Origin: Kaistella sp.
GTDB taxonomy: Bacteria; Bacteroidota; Bacteroidia; Flavobacteriales; Weeksellaceae
Length of the DNA: 64,000 nt
Direction: 5' to 3'
Assembly: GCA_019459085.1 (NCBI GenBank)
Contig: JAIBEW010000032.1
Coordinates: forward strand, 1-64,000
Shown here one piece after another: positions 1 to 8,200 of the stretch (position 1 is the first letter of the stretch; every line of letters begins with the position of its first letter). The notes under the pieces are model-generated. The model worked only from the letters and a program-made list of their open reading frames with translations. It was not told the DNA's origin and ran no database searches. The position numbers and the translations under genes are program-made.

Positions 1-1
1 T

Positions 2-247
2 CACATCAACCATCAGATTATCTTTGACGAGAATTCCGGCGAAATGCTGCAGAACCGTCCGCACCAAACAAAGGACTTTGGACAGAAGTACGTAGCTGCA
101 AACTACGACATCCATGTCGGTGCAATATGGGGAATTTGGGGAAAGATCCTGGCCTTTATCGTAAGCCTCGCCTGTGCTTCCTTGCCGGTGACCGGATTTC
201 TGGTATGGTGGGGCCGGAGGAACAAAGCGAAAAGAACTCCGGTTTAA
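2..247 (+). CDS. PepSY-associated transmembrane protein, C-terminal end (5' partial)
   Basis: The reading frame is open from base 2, before the ATG at 44, so this is the tail of a longer gene cut by the window edge. The visible 81 residues hold an extracytoplasmic stretch with a HINHQIIFDENSGE segment, one transmembrane helix (about WGKILAFIVSLACASLPVTGF), then a short basic cytoplasmic tail (WWGRRNKAKR). A final helix followed by a GFLVWW-type motif and a basic end is typical of PepSY-associated membrane proteins, which in Bacteroidota often lie next to TonB receptors and are linked to iron uptake or ferric reduction. The family call rests only on this tail. The upstream neighbour is not visible. 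Confidence 0.65.
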   Translation, partial: HINHQIIFDENSGEMLQNRPHQTKDFGQKYVAANYDIHVGAIWGIWGKILAFIVSLACASLPVTGFLVWWGRRNKAKRTPV

Positions 248-277
248 TCCGAATCCTTGGACTCAACATCAAAGCCT

Positions 278-354
278 AAAAAATTTCAGCGGTCACCCTT
301 TTTATGCTGAGCCTGCAGAAGTAAGGGTAGGGAGTAAAAACCGCTGAAATTTTT
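278..354. other. Long-range inverted repeat, possibly a two-way terminator
   Basis: AAAAATTTCAGCGG near 279-292 is the exact reverse complement of CCGCTGAAATTTTT at 341-354. A second inverted pair, ACCCTT (295-300) and AAGGGT (323-328), is nested inside. The outer arms carry an A-run on the left and a T-run on the right, so the structure could stop transcription from either side of this convergent intergenic region. The 48-nt interior is long for a simple terminator. Confidence 0.45.
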
Positions 355-414
355 CCCAACCGACTCCCTTTAAGAGTAGGATTAGTCTATAGGTGTACTC
401 CGTAGCCATCTGCG

Positions 415-470
415 GCAGAACTGTGTGAACAGAAGAACAGTTTGATGAACCGGTACACACTGCGTTTTTT
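415..470 (+). terminator. Candidate Rho-independent terminator
   Basis: GCAG-aac-TGTGT (415-426) can pair with ACACACTGC (455-463) with a 3-nt bulge, followed by G and six T residues. An alternative pairing, AACTGT with ACAGTT, exists inside the loop. It would end transcription from the PepSY gene before the oppositely oriented gene at 488. The stem is imperfect. Confidence 0.4.
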
Positions 471-487
471 AATCATAGTGAACATTG

Positions 488-880
488 TCACAATAATGAT
501 TTTTTTATCAACCTCTGGATATAGGCTTCATTTAAAGCATTTGCAATCTTTTCGATATAGATTTTGTCTTCAGAAACAAGGCTGTCGGATTCACCAACAT
601 TGGTGCTTATTCTTATGGCATATTCATTTTTTATAGAAATGAACCAGCAAATTCCTAGGAGAATCATAAGGAGACCGACAAAAAATAGATCTCCCGCAAA
701 CAAAAATGGGAAACCAAGAAGGGTGATAACTACCGCCTTTAGCCTGCTCTTGGAAATTTCACAAACATAAACCGACGAGACATTTTTCATGGAATAGGTC
801 CTGGAGGGCGTAACATACCGTACTGGCGTTACGGTAACATTCGTATCATGATAAAAAACAGTTTCATTTTGAATTGCCAT
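488..880 (-). CDS. DUF6232-like membrane protein
   Basis: 130 residues. The N-terminal part (FYHDTNVTVTPVRYV, then SRTYSMKNVSSV) reads like the start of DUF6232 proteins, where a short beta-rich PH-like segment precedes a helical hairpin. Two adjacent hydrophobic helices cover about residues 48-82 (AVVITLLGFPFLFAGDLFFVGLLMILLGICWFI in part). They are followed by a soluble tail with a heptad-like helix. Function is unknown. The ATG at 880 follows an AT-rich leader. A TATTTTTG box at 933-940 (minus strand) fits the flavobacterial -7 element but lacks a good -33 partner. It stands alone and converges on the PepSY gene. Confidence 0.65.
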   Translation of the reverse strand: MAIQNETVFYHDTNVTVTPVRYVTPSRTYSMKNVSSVYVCEISKSRLKAVVITLLGFPFLFAGDLFFVGLLMILLGICWFISIKNEYAIRISTNVGESDSLVSEDKIYIEKIANALNEAYIQRLIKKSLL

Positions 881-994
881 TTTTGAGGTATTTTAATAGT
901 TAATTCTGTGATCTTCTAAATATTTATACGTCAAAAATAATAGTATTCTTTCTCTTCACCTTACGGAAAACCGTAAAGCAAATAATTTTTATGG

Positions 995-1023
995 AAAAAA
1001 TCCTTTCAAAACTTTAAAAGGAT
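995..1023 (-). terminator. Candidate terminator of the two-component operon
   Basis: ATCCTTT (1000-1006) pairs with AAAGGAT (1017-1023). The A-run at 995-1000 gives a T-run on the minus strand just after the response-regulator stop codon at 1039. Confidence 0.45.
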
Positions 1024-1038
1024 AGAAATACTGGTGTT

Positions 1039-1701
1039 TTAGAGAATACCCAGGTCCTTGCACAGGACGATCAATTCAATATTGTTTTTGGCGTCAAGGG
1101 TTTCCCTTAATTCGTTTAGCCTTTTTTCGATGGCGCTCTGGCTGTCGGGTTTGATCTGCTTCTCCTTGAAAAGCATTTCTATTTCTTTCTGCCTCCGTCC
1201 TTGGGCCAAACACTTGAGGAGGTAAATATCATAATCGGTAACGGCTTGCGAATTGTTCCGGATAGCACCGACGATTTCCCGGGGAATCACAGTTTCGCCG
1301 GCAAACACTTTCTTGATAACGGTCGTGAGCTCTTTGCCATCATTCCGTCCTTTGCTTACAAAGCCGTTCACATAAAAATTTTTAAATAAATCATCAATAA
1401 TCATCGGTTTCTTTTCAATAGAAAACACGATGATTTTGAGGTTGGGCTGAAGTATACGTACTGCTCGGATAAGTTCCTGGCCGGTGGTAATGGCCTGATT
1501 TCTGTGGTCTGCAACAAATCCTAAATCAGTGATCAGCAGTTCATAAGGATTATTTTCGGCAACTCCCTGTTTAATTTTATAATAGGCATCGTCACAGTAA
1601 CTTACAAATTCATAATCCTGAATCTGCAATCCTTTGAGGGTATTAATGAGGCCTAAGTTTTCAATTTCGTGATCTTCGGCACTGATAATCTTTTTGAACA
1701 T
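1039..1701 (-). CDS. Response regulator with divergent LuxR-like C-terminus
   Basis: 220 residues. The N-terminal receiver domain (about 1-130) shows the acidic pair AED at 8-10, the phospho-acceptor Asp59 in LLITDLGF and the conserved Lys117 in FVSKGRND. The C-terminal 65 residues (DYDIYLLKCLAQGRRQKEIEMLF) have the spacing of a LuxR/GerE helix-turn-helix, but the second half is unusual and longer than normal. This type is common in Bacteroidota partners of TPR-containing histidine kinases. The gene starts 3 nt after the kinase gene, so the two are almost certainly cotranscribed and form a cognate pair. The target genes are unknown. Confidence 0.85.
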   Translation of the reverse strand: MFKKIISAEDHEIENLGLINTLKGLQIQDYEFVSYCDDAYYKIKQGVAENNPYELLITDLGFVADHRNQAITTGQELIRAVRILQPNLKIIVFSIEKKPMIIDDLFKNFYVNGFVSKGRNDGKELTTVIKKVFAGETVIPREIVGAIRNNSQAVTDYDIYLLKCLAQGRRQKEIEMLFKEKQIKPDSQSAIEKRLNELRETLDAKNNIELIVLCKDLGIL

Positions 1702-1704
1702 AAT

Positions 1705-3345
1705 TTAAAAAATTGGAATAGAGAAATGAACGATAAGTCCTCCTTTAGGATTGGGTTCAAAATGAATGGTTCCCCCAATGGTTTTAATACGGTTTTCCAT
1801 ATTGTGAATTCCTGATCTCTTTTTCTGGTGTAGATCAGGAATTCCCAGTCCGTTGTCTGTGTATTTTACTTGCAGATTTTTTGCAGTTCTTTGTATGACA
1901 ACAGAAGCAAATTTCCCCTTACTGTGTTTTTTCATATTCACCATCAGTTCCCGCATTACATAATAAATCTCAGTCTGTACAGCGCTGGGAATGTATTGCC
2001 ATGTCGCAGTATTATTACCAACGATCAGGACTTTTTGGGTATTAGAGGAATAGGAGGAAAGCATCTGCTGTAAACGGAGTGGAAAATCTTGGTTCTCAAA
2101 TTCTACCAGATCGTCACGCGCAATATCTCTTGATTCTTCATACATCTTTTCGATACTGTTCAGGATATTTTCTTTGTTGAGTTCAGGAGTATTCTGAATT
2201 TCAACCATCGTATGGTACAGACCGTTTGCAATTACATCATGTACTTTTTTGGAATATTTCAATTGGGTGTTCTTTACCTCCAGCTCTTTTTCATAAGCAT
2301 CCTGTTTTCGCCTCTTGAGGTACCAGAAAAGTCCGAAAAAGAGACTGGCAATAAGGCTGAAAATGGAAACACGCTGTTTTAAAATCTGATTTCGTGACAC
2401 CAGAATGTCGGCCTTGTTTTTTTCAGTTTCATAAATAACAGAAGCAAACTGGTTTCTGGAATTGTTTTTAACCTGCTGTACACTGTCACTGAGGGTTTGG
2501 TATTCTACAAAAAGTGTCTGCACGTTTTGGCCGTCGTCAGTATTGATCATTTTTCTTAAGGCATCAAGCTGGTCATCTGCACTTCCCGTCTTTTTTGCAT
2601 TCTCATACATAGCACTGGCAAAGCGTAGCGCCTGTTGCGGATCTTTTTTGCGGTAGAAATCCGCAAGATGAGAAAAACTCGCCGTCATTCCGTACAGATC
2701 ACCGCGTTTGGTTCTGCTCTTTAAAATGGTATGCATTGGCACGTCCGCTTTATATTGCGGGTCTTCCAGAAATTTTGCATAGGCCAGATTATCGGAAACC
2801 CTGTTCCGGAATTCGATACTGTCCCGAATGAGCGGATCCGTGGCAACACCTTCGAAAAGCCGTTTTGCGTCAGAATACTTTCCTATTTTTAGATAGGAAA
2901 TTCCCATATTGTTTTGGATGGTTAAATCCGAATAATCATCATGGTTAAACTGCAAAGCTTTATTATAGCAGTAAAGGGCTTCCTTATTATTTTTGAGAGC
3001 ATTGTGGTTGATGGCAAACTGATTATAGATGGACGTGAGCATAGATTGATCGCGAGCCGCAAGTTTTGCGGCTTTTCTGAGATTTTCATTGCTTCCAAGG
3101 AAATCTCCTTTTTCTGTTTGAATAATTGCCAGAAAAATCAATGAATTGGCTGCGTTTGCATCATCATTTGCGGCAATATATGCCTCATAAGCCTGATAAA
3201 AGTGGGTAAAGGAATCGTTGTATTTTCCCTGATAATATAAATATTCTCCTTTATCATAAGAACTGTCGGCTGCCGACAGTTCTTTTTTGTTCCCGCAGGA
3301 AAAGAAAAACAGAAGAAAAAGTAAAAACAGGGAATGTTTTTTCAT
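1705..3345 (-). CDS. TPR-containing lipoprotein sensor histidine kinase
   Basis: 546 residues. An N-terminal lipoprotein signal ends in FFFSC (Cys17). It is followed by a helical TPR region (about 25-300) with several YxxGxY or Y-N-KAL repeat helices, one transmembrane helix near 325-345 (VSIFSLIASLFFGLFWYL), and a cytoplasmic kinase core. The dimerisation helix contains KKVHDVIANGLYH, a HisKA_3-like phosphorylation site. The ATPase part has the N-box RELMVNMKKHS, DNGLGIP and a GIHNMENRI segment. This layout (periplasmic TPR sensor, NarL-type kinase) is frequent in flavobacteria. The stimulus is unknown. The response regulator follows after 3 nt, and a 55-aa peptide gene precedes it by 22 nt. 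Confidence 0.88.
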   Translation of the reverse strand: MKKHSLFLLFLLFFFSCGNKKELSAADSSYDKGEYLYYQGKYNDSFTHFYQAYEAYIAANDDANAANSLIFLAIIQTEKGDFLGSNENLRKAAKLAARDQSMLTSIYNQFAINHNALKNNKEALYCYNKALQFNHDDYSDLTIQNNMGISYLKIGKYSDAKRLFEGVATDPLIRDSIEFRNRVSDNLAYAKFLEDPQYKADVPMHTILKSRTKRGDLYGMTASFSHLADFYRKKDPQQALRFASAMYENAKKTGSADDQLDALRKMINTDDGQNVQTLFVEYQTLSDSVQQVKNNSRNQFASVIYETEKNKADILVSRNQILKQRVSIFSLIASLFFGLFWYLKRRKQDAYEKELEVKNTQLKYSKKVHDVIANGLYHTMVEIQNTPELNKENILNSIEKMYEESRDIARDDLVEFENQDFPLRLQQMLSSYSSNTQKVLIVGNNTATWQYIPSAVQTEIYYVMRELMVNMKKHSKGKFASVVIQRTAKNLQVKYTDNGLGIPDLHQKKRSGIHNMENRIKTIGGTIHFEPNPKGGLIVHFSIPIF

Positions 3346-3367
3346 TCCCCTAAATTAATGAAATTAT

Positions 3368-3535
3368 TTATCTTTTTGGTGGGATGGGTTGTGTTTCTCC
3401 TCCTGTATCAATTGGGTTCTGATTTACAGGCGGGTTGGTGATTTCAATTACTGGGGTAGTACTCCCTGTATCATTTAAGGTGGCGGTGGTATTGGTAAAG
3501 TTTAATCCTAGAAGGATGAGTAATAATTCTAACAT
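3368..3535 (-). CDS. Small peptide with hydrophobic N-terminus, unlisted in the ORF track
   Basis: A 55-codon frame from ATG at 3535 to TAA at 3368, too short for the supplied ORF list. The product begins MLELLLILLGLNF, a short membrane-inserting or signal-like segment. A Thr/Asn-rich middle and a proline-rich tail ending in IPPKR follow. It lies 22 nt upstream of the TPR histidine kinase, on the same strand, with an AT-rich leader typical of the window. Position and composition suggest a membrane-associated or exported peptide acting with the two-component pair, but this is inference from context. No family is recognised. Confidence 0.55.
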   Translation of the reverse strand: MLELLLILLGLNFTNTTATLNDTGSTTPVIEITNPPVNQNPIDTGGETQPIPPKR

Positions 3536-3930
3536 GATTTTTAAAATTTAAGATTGATTAAGTTTCATTCCCGCTCAGAACACAGGTTCTGAGCAGAAGA
3601 CATGACTGAAAATTGAAATGCTTCTTATAAATTTGAAGGGAAGTAGGGGTACATCATACAGTTGCGATAATCCGCTTCCCTAAACCGGATGAACTCAGAT
3701 GCATGTTGTACTGTTTTTGGAAATCAGTTTTGTAACTTTGTTTTTTTTGAGGTTTCTGTACGCATTGATTTCTGAGTCAAAGTAACGCCATTAGGAAGCT
3801 TTTTTTAGAGACAGTGGAGAGACAGAAGAAAGACATCTGAAAGAAACTTGTTTATGGGAAACCTTTTTTTTTGTTCGACAGTAAATAGTCTATTTTGGAC
3901 ACACATTTTTAATTTTTCACAATAATTGAT
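3536..3930. other. Divergent intergenic region with a perfect hairpin
   Basis: 395 bases between divergent genes. It contains GCTCAGAAC-ACAG-GTTCTGAGC (3573-3594), a perfect 9-bp stem with a 4-nt loop, about 38 nt upstream of the small peptide start. It has no T-run, so it is more likely an operator or leader structure than a terminator. A TAACTTTG box (3733-3740, plus strand) fits the -7 element without a clear -33. No further gene was seen. Confidence 0.5.
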
Positions 3931-4620
3931 ATGCAGAAAAAGAGAGCACTCATAAAAATGGTGTTTGATAAAGCCAGAAAAGAAGTCCCCAATCCAAGCA
4001 CATCTTCTCTTGCTGCTTATTTAAGTGCTTTGTTTCAGGAAAAATTTGAATTTGCGAAAGGAGAAAAAACCTTTTCCCGGTATCATAAGAAACTCATCGA
4101 TGAAAATACAGATTATAATATTGACGCAATCACCCTCGATCAGTTAAGCACTTACATTGGATTCGAAAATTTCAGTGCATTTTGCGAAAATTATAAAGAT
4201 GAAAACGTTCAGCAGTACGGCGCAGTAAAGATCACTGTCTCAGATCAGGCAGCGGATAATAACGTATCGGGTACGGTATCGGGAATAGTAATCAATATCA
4301 CCAATTCGCCTACATTCAATATTCCTGAATTCTTTACCCAGAATAAGAACAGTTTTGCATTTTTGGGGCTGGTAATGGTGTTGGGGTTCTTCTTGAACAG
4401 GTCTGGGTTTTTTGAAAAGAATAGAGACCATATTGTCGTAGAAGTATGGAATCCAGCGGTGCCCGTTACGGAACAGAATGGTTCCGCAGTACAGAAACTC
4501 CGGATTTATATCATTGAGAAACCGGATCCGGAAACAGCGGTCGAAATAATTACAGAAAAGGAAGAAGAGTGTATGTACTGGAATGGGGATCATTACGAAG
4601 CGGCATTTTGTGATGATTAG
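3931..4620 (+). CDS. Unrecognised protein with one membrane helix, probably truncated
   Basis: 229 codons. The first 90 residues are basic and helical (MQKKRALIKMVFDKARKEV...). A Thr/Asn-rich segment (NNVSGTVSGIVINITNSP) leads into one transmembrane helix near 140-158 (FAFLGLVMVLGFFLNRS). The rest is a soluble beta-rich domain (VVEVWNPAVPV...LRIYIIEKPDPETAV). No family is recognised. The stop at 4618 looks premature, because the next 220 bases still encode plausible continuing protein in shifted frames (see the next entry). The gene is divergent from the two-component operon. The start at 3931 follows an AT-rich leader. Confidence 0.6.
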   Translation: MQKKRALIKMVFDKARKEVPNPSTSSLAAYLSALFQEKFEFAKGEKTFSRYHKKLIDENTDYNIDAITLDQLSTYIGFENFSAFCENYKDENVQQYGAVKITVSDQAADNNVSGTVSGIVINITNSPTFNIPEFFTQNKNSFAFLGLVMVLGFFLNRSGFFEKNRDHIVVEVWNPAVPVTEQNGSAVQKLRIYIIEKPDPETAVEIITEKEEECMYWNGDHYEAAFCDD

Positions 4621-4843
4621 ATAGTCGTGGTGTCCATGTGATTTCATTTGATGAGGATCAGTGCGGACGTTTGAAAAAATCACCGTGCCCGACACTCTTA
4701 CCGCAGATAATGCAACAGGAAAAGTACGGTACGGTAAATCCGGAAATTAGTGTGAATACTCCACCCATTTTGGAATCCATCCGGCCACCGGCAAAACATT
4801 GAAGCCTGTTTCGGAACATATCATTGAGAGCTATATCAAGTAG
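4620..4843 (+). pseudogene. Decayed 3' continuation of the 3931 gene
   Basis: After the TAG at 4618-4620, the frame starting at 4620 reads DSRGVHVISFDEDQCGR. One base of frameshift near 4670 leads into FEKITVPDTLTADNATGKV. In that same frame, an internal TAG at 4748-4750 separates YGKSGN from CEYSTHFGIHPATGK, which continues to EHIIESYIK and a stop at 4841-4843. These pieces have protein-like composition and join naturally. The simplest reading is a gene of about 300 codons broken by two frame changes and one nonsense mutation. A sequencing artefact is less likely, since an in-frame stop codon is also needed. Confidence 0.6.
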
Positions 4844-5170
4844 GTTCATTTCTATTGTGTCTTTTCTGAACTCAGCGAAAATGTTCTTACACACCATAAT
4901 TGACCTTTCACAGTCATTGCGGACTGGCGACCGCCGACTGATCAACCTCAAAACCATAAACCGCATCCAAATCCATTATCCAACACCTAGCATCTCACTG
5001 CCTTATTCTTTACTCTTTTTCCGAACCACGCAACCTCCATCTCATCGACTTAACGACTTAAACTTTTCTTTTGCGTCCCTCTAATTTCTTTACCCTCTAC
5101 TGCACAACACTCATTCTGGCTGTGTACTTCCGCATATCATTTCAAGAATAAAAATATTCACTGCTACTGA
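4844..5170. other. Intergenic, pyrimidine-rich, no gene seen
   Basis: 327 bases with C/T-rich low-complexity runs on the plus strand (for example ctttactctttttccg and ctaatttctttaccctc). The ORFs in the track here look like chance frames. No promoter or RNA structure could be supported. Confidence 0.4.
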
Positions 5171-5215
5171 TAAAATAAAAAGATCCTTTTCCATGAAAAG
5201 GATCTTTTTATTTTA
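5171..5215 (-). terminator. Perfect 21-bp hairpin terminator of the FG-GAP gene
   Basis: TAAAATAAAAAGATCCTTTTC (5171-5191) and GAAAAGGATCTTTTTATTTTA (5195-5215) are exact reverse complements around a 3-nt loop. The right arm includes the TAA stop (5213-5215) of the minus-strand gene, and the structure is U-rich on the minus strand. It is U-rich on both strands, so it could act in both directions. Confidence 0.9.
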
Positions 5216-8200
5216 TTTTCTTATTACTTTCGAAGTATGAACGTTGTTGCCACTTTCAACAGTTACGATGTACACACCCGTTGGTAAATGTGACAAGTCA
5301 ATTTCCGGCTGATTTTCATTTCGCAGAACTTGCTGTCCAATTGCATTCTGAACGGTAATTTTCTTAATTTTTTCAGATGATTTTATATACACCATACCTG
5401 TGGTGGGATTTGGATATATAGTAAACTCCGTAATAGAAGCAGAAGCGGTAGAGAGAACCTGATTTACAATTTCAGTATGTACTGTATTGGTTACTATTGC
5501 AGGATTGTAATCGAAGAATATTTCTGCAGTGTTGGTAAAAATATCTCCCACTACAACGTTTGATTTTGGTTTGATTTTATAAGCAATATAGCCGTGGGAA
5601 TTTGGTTCGTCATTGGTTCCCGGAAGATAAATGGCATCAAAAATAAATTCTACATTATTGCCGTTCGTAACAACCGCTCTGTTTGGATGGCTGTACGATT
5701 CTAATGTAAGGGTAGACCAATCCAAATGAGCATCTAAAATATTTTTTACCCTTACTCTTTGTGCATGATAATTTCCTGTATTTTGAAACCTGATCACATA
5801 ATGCAAATAATCATCTTTCTGCGACAATAAAATCTGCGGACCTTCCAAAACCTGTATTTCATTTGGATCATAAGAACCTACAACATTTTGCTTAAGAACA
5901 AAGGTATTGTCAGCCGGGGTAATATCTTGCGGAACTTGTGCCGTTGCGGTAAACTCAAGTACATCGCCAATATTGGTCGTAGGTATAGTATGCATGAGCA
6001 ATTTTAGCTCAATTGTTTTCGAATGAAAAGGTGACAAATCTGTATAATTGAAATACAGATTGCCTGTAGATTGAGAATCTGGAGCCGTGTTAGACGAAAC
6101 GAAATTCATCTTTGAATAATTAAAGTTGAAAACAATTTGTCCGCTTACCTTTTGAGATCCCTTATTGGAAATCACAATTTTGTACGAAGTTGCAAAACCT
6201 GGTCTGGCCACATCTAAAGGGTAAATAGAAACTTCCAGGTTTTTGAAAACCGAATTTGGAATCAAACAAAAATCGGCATTCTGAGTTTCCCCCAAAGATG
6301 TAAAATTCTGAACCTGACTTTGAGGTGAAACGGTATAATCAGGTAAAGGAGATGAAACTGATGTGGTAAATTGACTTTGATTTGCCACCAGCGAATATGC
6401 TCCCAGAGCGTTAGTAAAAGTAGCATAAGAATGTTGTGCATTCTGTGTTTTCACCATCACCATTGAAGCTCCGATATCGGCTGGGCTGCACCCATTATTA
6501 TCTTCATCAAAACGTACTTTTCCAGAAATATTGTTTTGATAGGCAGCACCCGTTTCGAACCAAACAATCATATTGGTTTCGTTGCCATCTTCGCCAACAT
6601 CCGATCCTGCGGCAAAGTCTGGTTTTCCATCGCCATTGTAATCAGCAATGGTAAAATCTCTTACCCGTCCTATATTATTGGTCACCAATTGTGCAGTTCC
6701 AAGATTTCCGGAACCAAGATTTTTATACCATCTTAATTTAGGCTGCGGAAAAGTGTTGGTGACAATATCTTTAAGTCCGTCTCCGTCGATATCGTATGCA
6801 ATGATGGATCGGGGATGATTTACAGTTCCCGGAACTAACCTTTTGGTGTAGGTTCCGTTTCCGTTATTCTGAAACCAACCTGCCTCATTGTGAAAATAAT
6901 TTACAAATAAAACGTCTACATCTCCGTCTCCGTCAACATCTGCGTTGGTTGCATCTGTAGGATAATGCATTTGGGTAACAACAATGTGGTTCGTAGAAAA
7001 ATTTCCCAATCCATCAGTGTTTTCATACCACTCGATTTCTTTATTGTTGTAGGTCGCCAGAACATCATAATCTCCGTCATTATCCATATCCAGGGTTTTT
7101 AATGACAGCGGATATTTATTGGCTATTGAGAAAAAACTGGTAGGTGAAGAAAAATTCCCTGACCCATTGTTCACAAATTTCATTAATGAAGTTTCTTGAT
7201 ATGCAGCAACCAAATCGGAATCTCCATCGTTATCAATATCGGCAACTGCTAACCCAATAACGTCTTTAGGCAAAGTATTTGCAAGTATTTGTTCGGTAAA
7301 ATTGCCGGAACCGTCATTTTTAAATATTGAAATTCTGTAATACGTTACATAATTAACCTCATATTGATATTTTACTACAAAATCGTTATCCCCATCGTTA
7401 TCCGAATCCAACAATTGTGCATACATCGGATAAATGGTACTGTCGTTAATCACGATTTGAGGGCCGCTAAATGTACCAAGTCCATCGGTATTTTGGTACC
7501 AACTCATTTTGCTGTCTCCGTTTGAAGTAGATAGAATGTCAATGTCGCCATCTCCGTCGATATCTCCACTGGCAATGGAATTAAGAAAATTAACGCCGTA
7601 AGTAAGTGCTTTTTGTAATCCAAAATTTCCTGCGCCTAAATTTTGATACCAGGAAATTTTGGAATCTAATGTAGATAAAGAGTATACATCCGGTTTCCCA
7701 TCCTGATCAAAATCTGCAAAATTGAAATCCAGGCTTCCTTTTGCACGATCAGTAATGATTTGATCCGTTCCAAAAGTTGCGTTTCCTAAATTTTTTCTCC
7801 ATACCACGTTATTCAGCCAGAAAACACGATATACGATATCTTCTTTACCATCCATATCCACATCAAACATTTTGATGCCATGTCGGTCTACATTATATGC
7901 GAATCCGTTGGGATTTCCAGGCGCATTTGAAATGATAGCCATTGCCGAAAAATTTCCTAATGCATCGGTATTTCGATACCATCGGAATTGCACCGTATTG
8001 CCATTTTCGTAATAAAAAAGGAGGTCCTGATCTCCATCACCATCAATATCACCGACTTCAATTTTTTCTCCGATTGCACTGCTTTCTACAGTTTCTTTTA
8101 GAGTAAAAACCCCGGTACCGTCATTTTTATACCATCTTATAAAATAACCAGCTTTAGTAACAAGATCCATCTTATTATCGCCATCCAAATCCTTAAAAAT

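Noticed and set aside
4240-5084. ORFs at 4240-4695 (minus), 4658-4966 (minus) and 4824-5084 (plus)
   Set aside because: They run antisense to the decayed 3931 gene or over pyrimidine-rich spacer; the plus-strand remnants explain the openness better.
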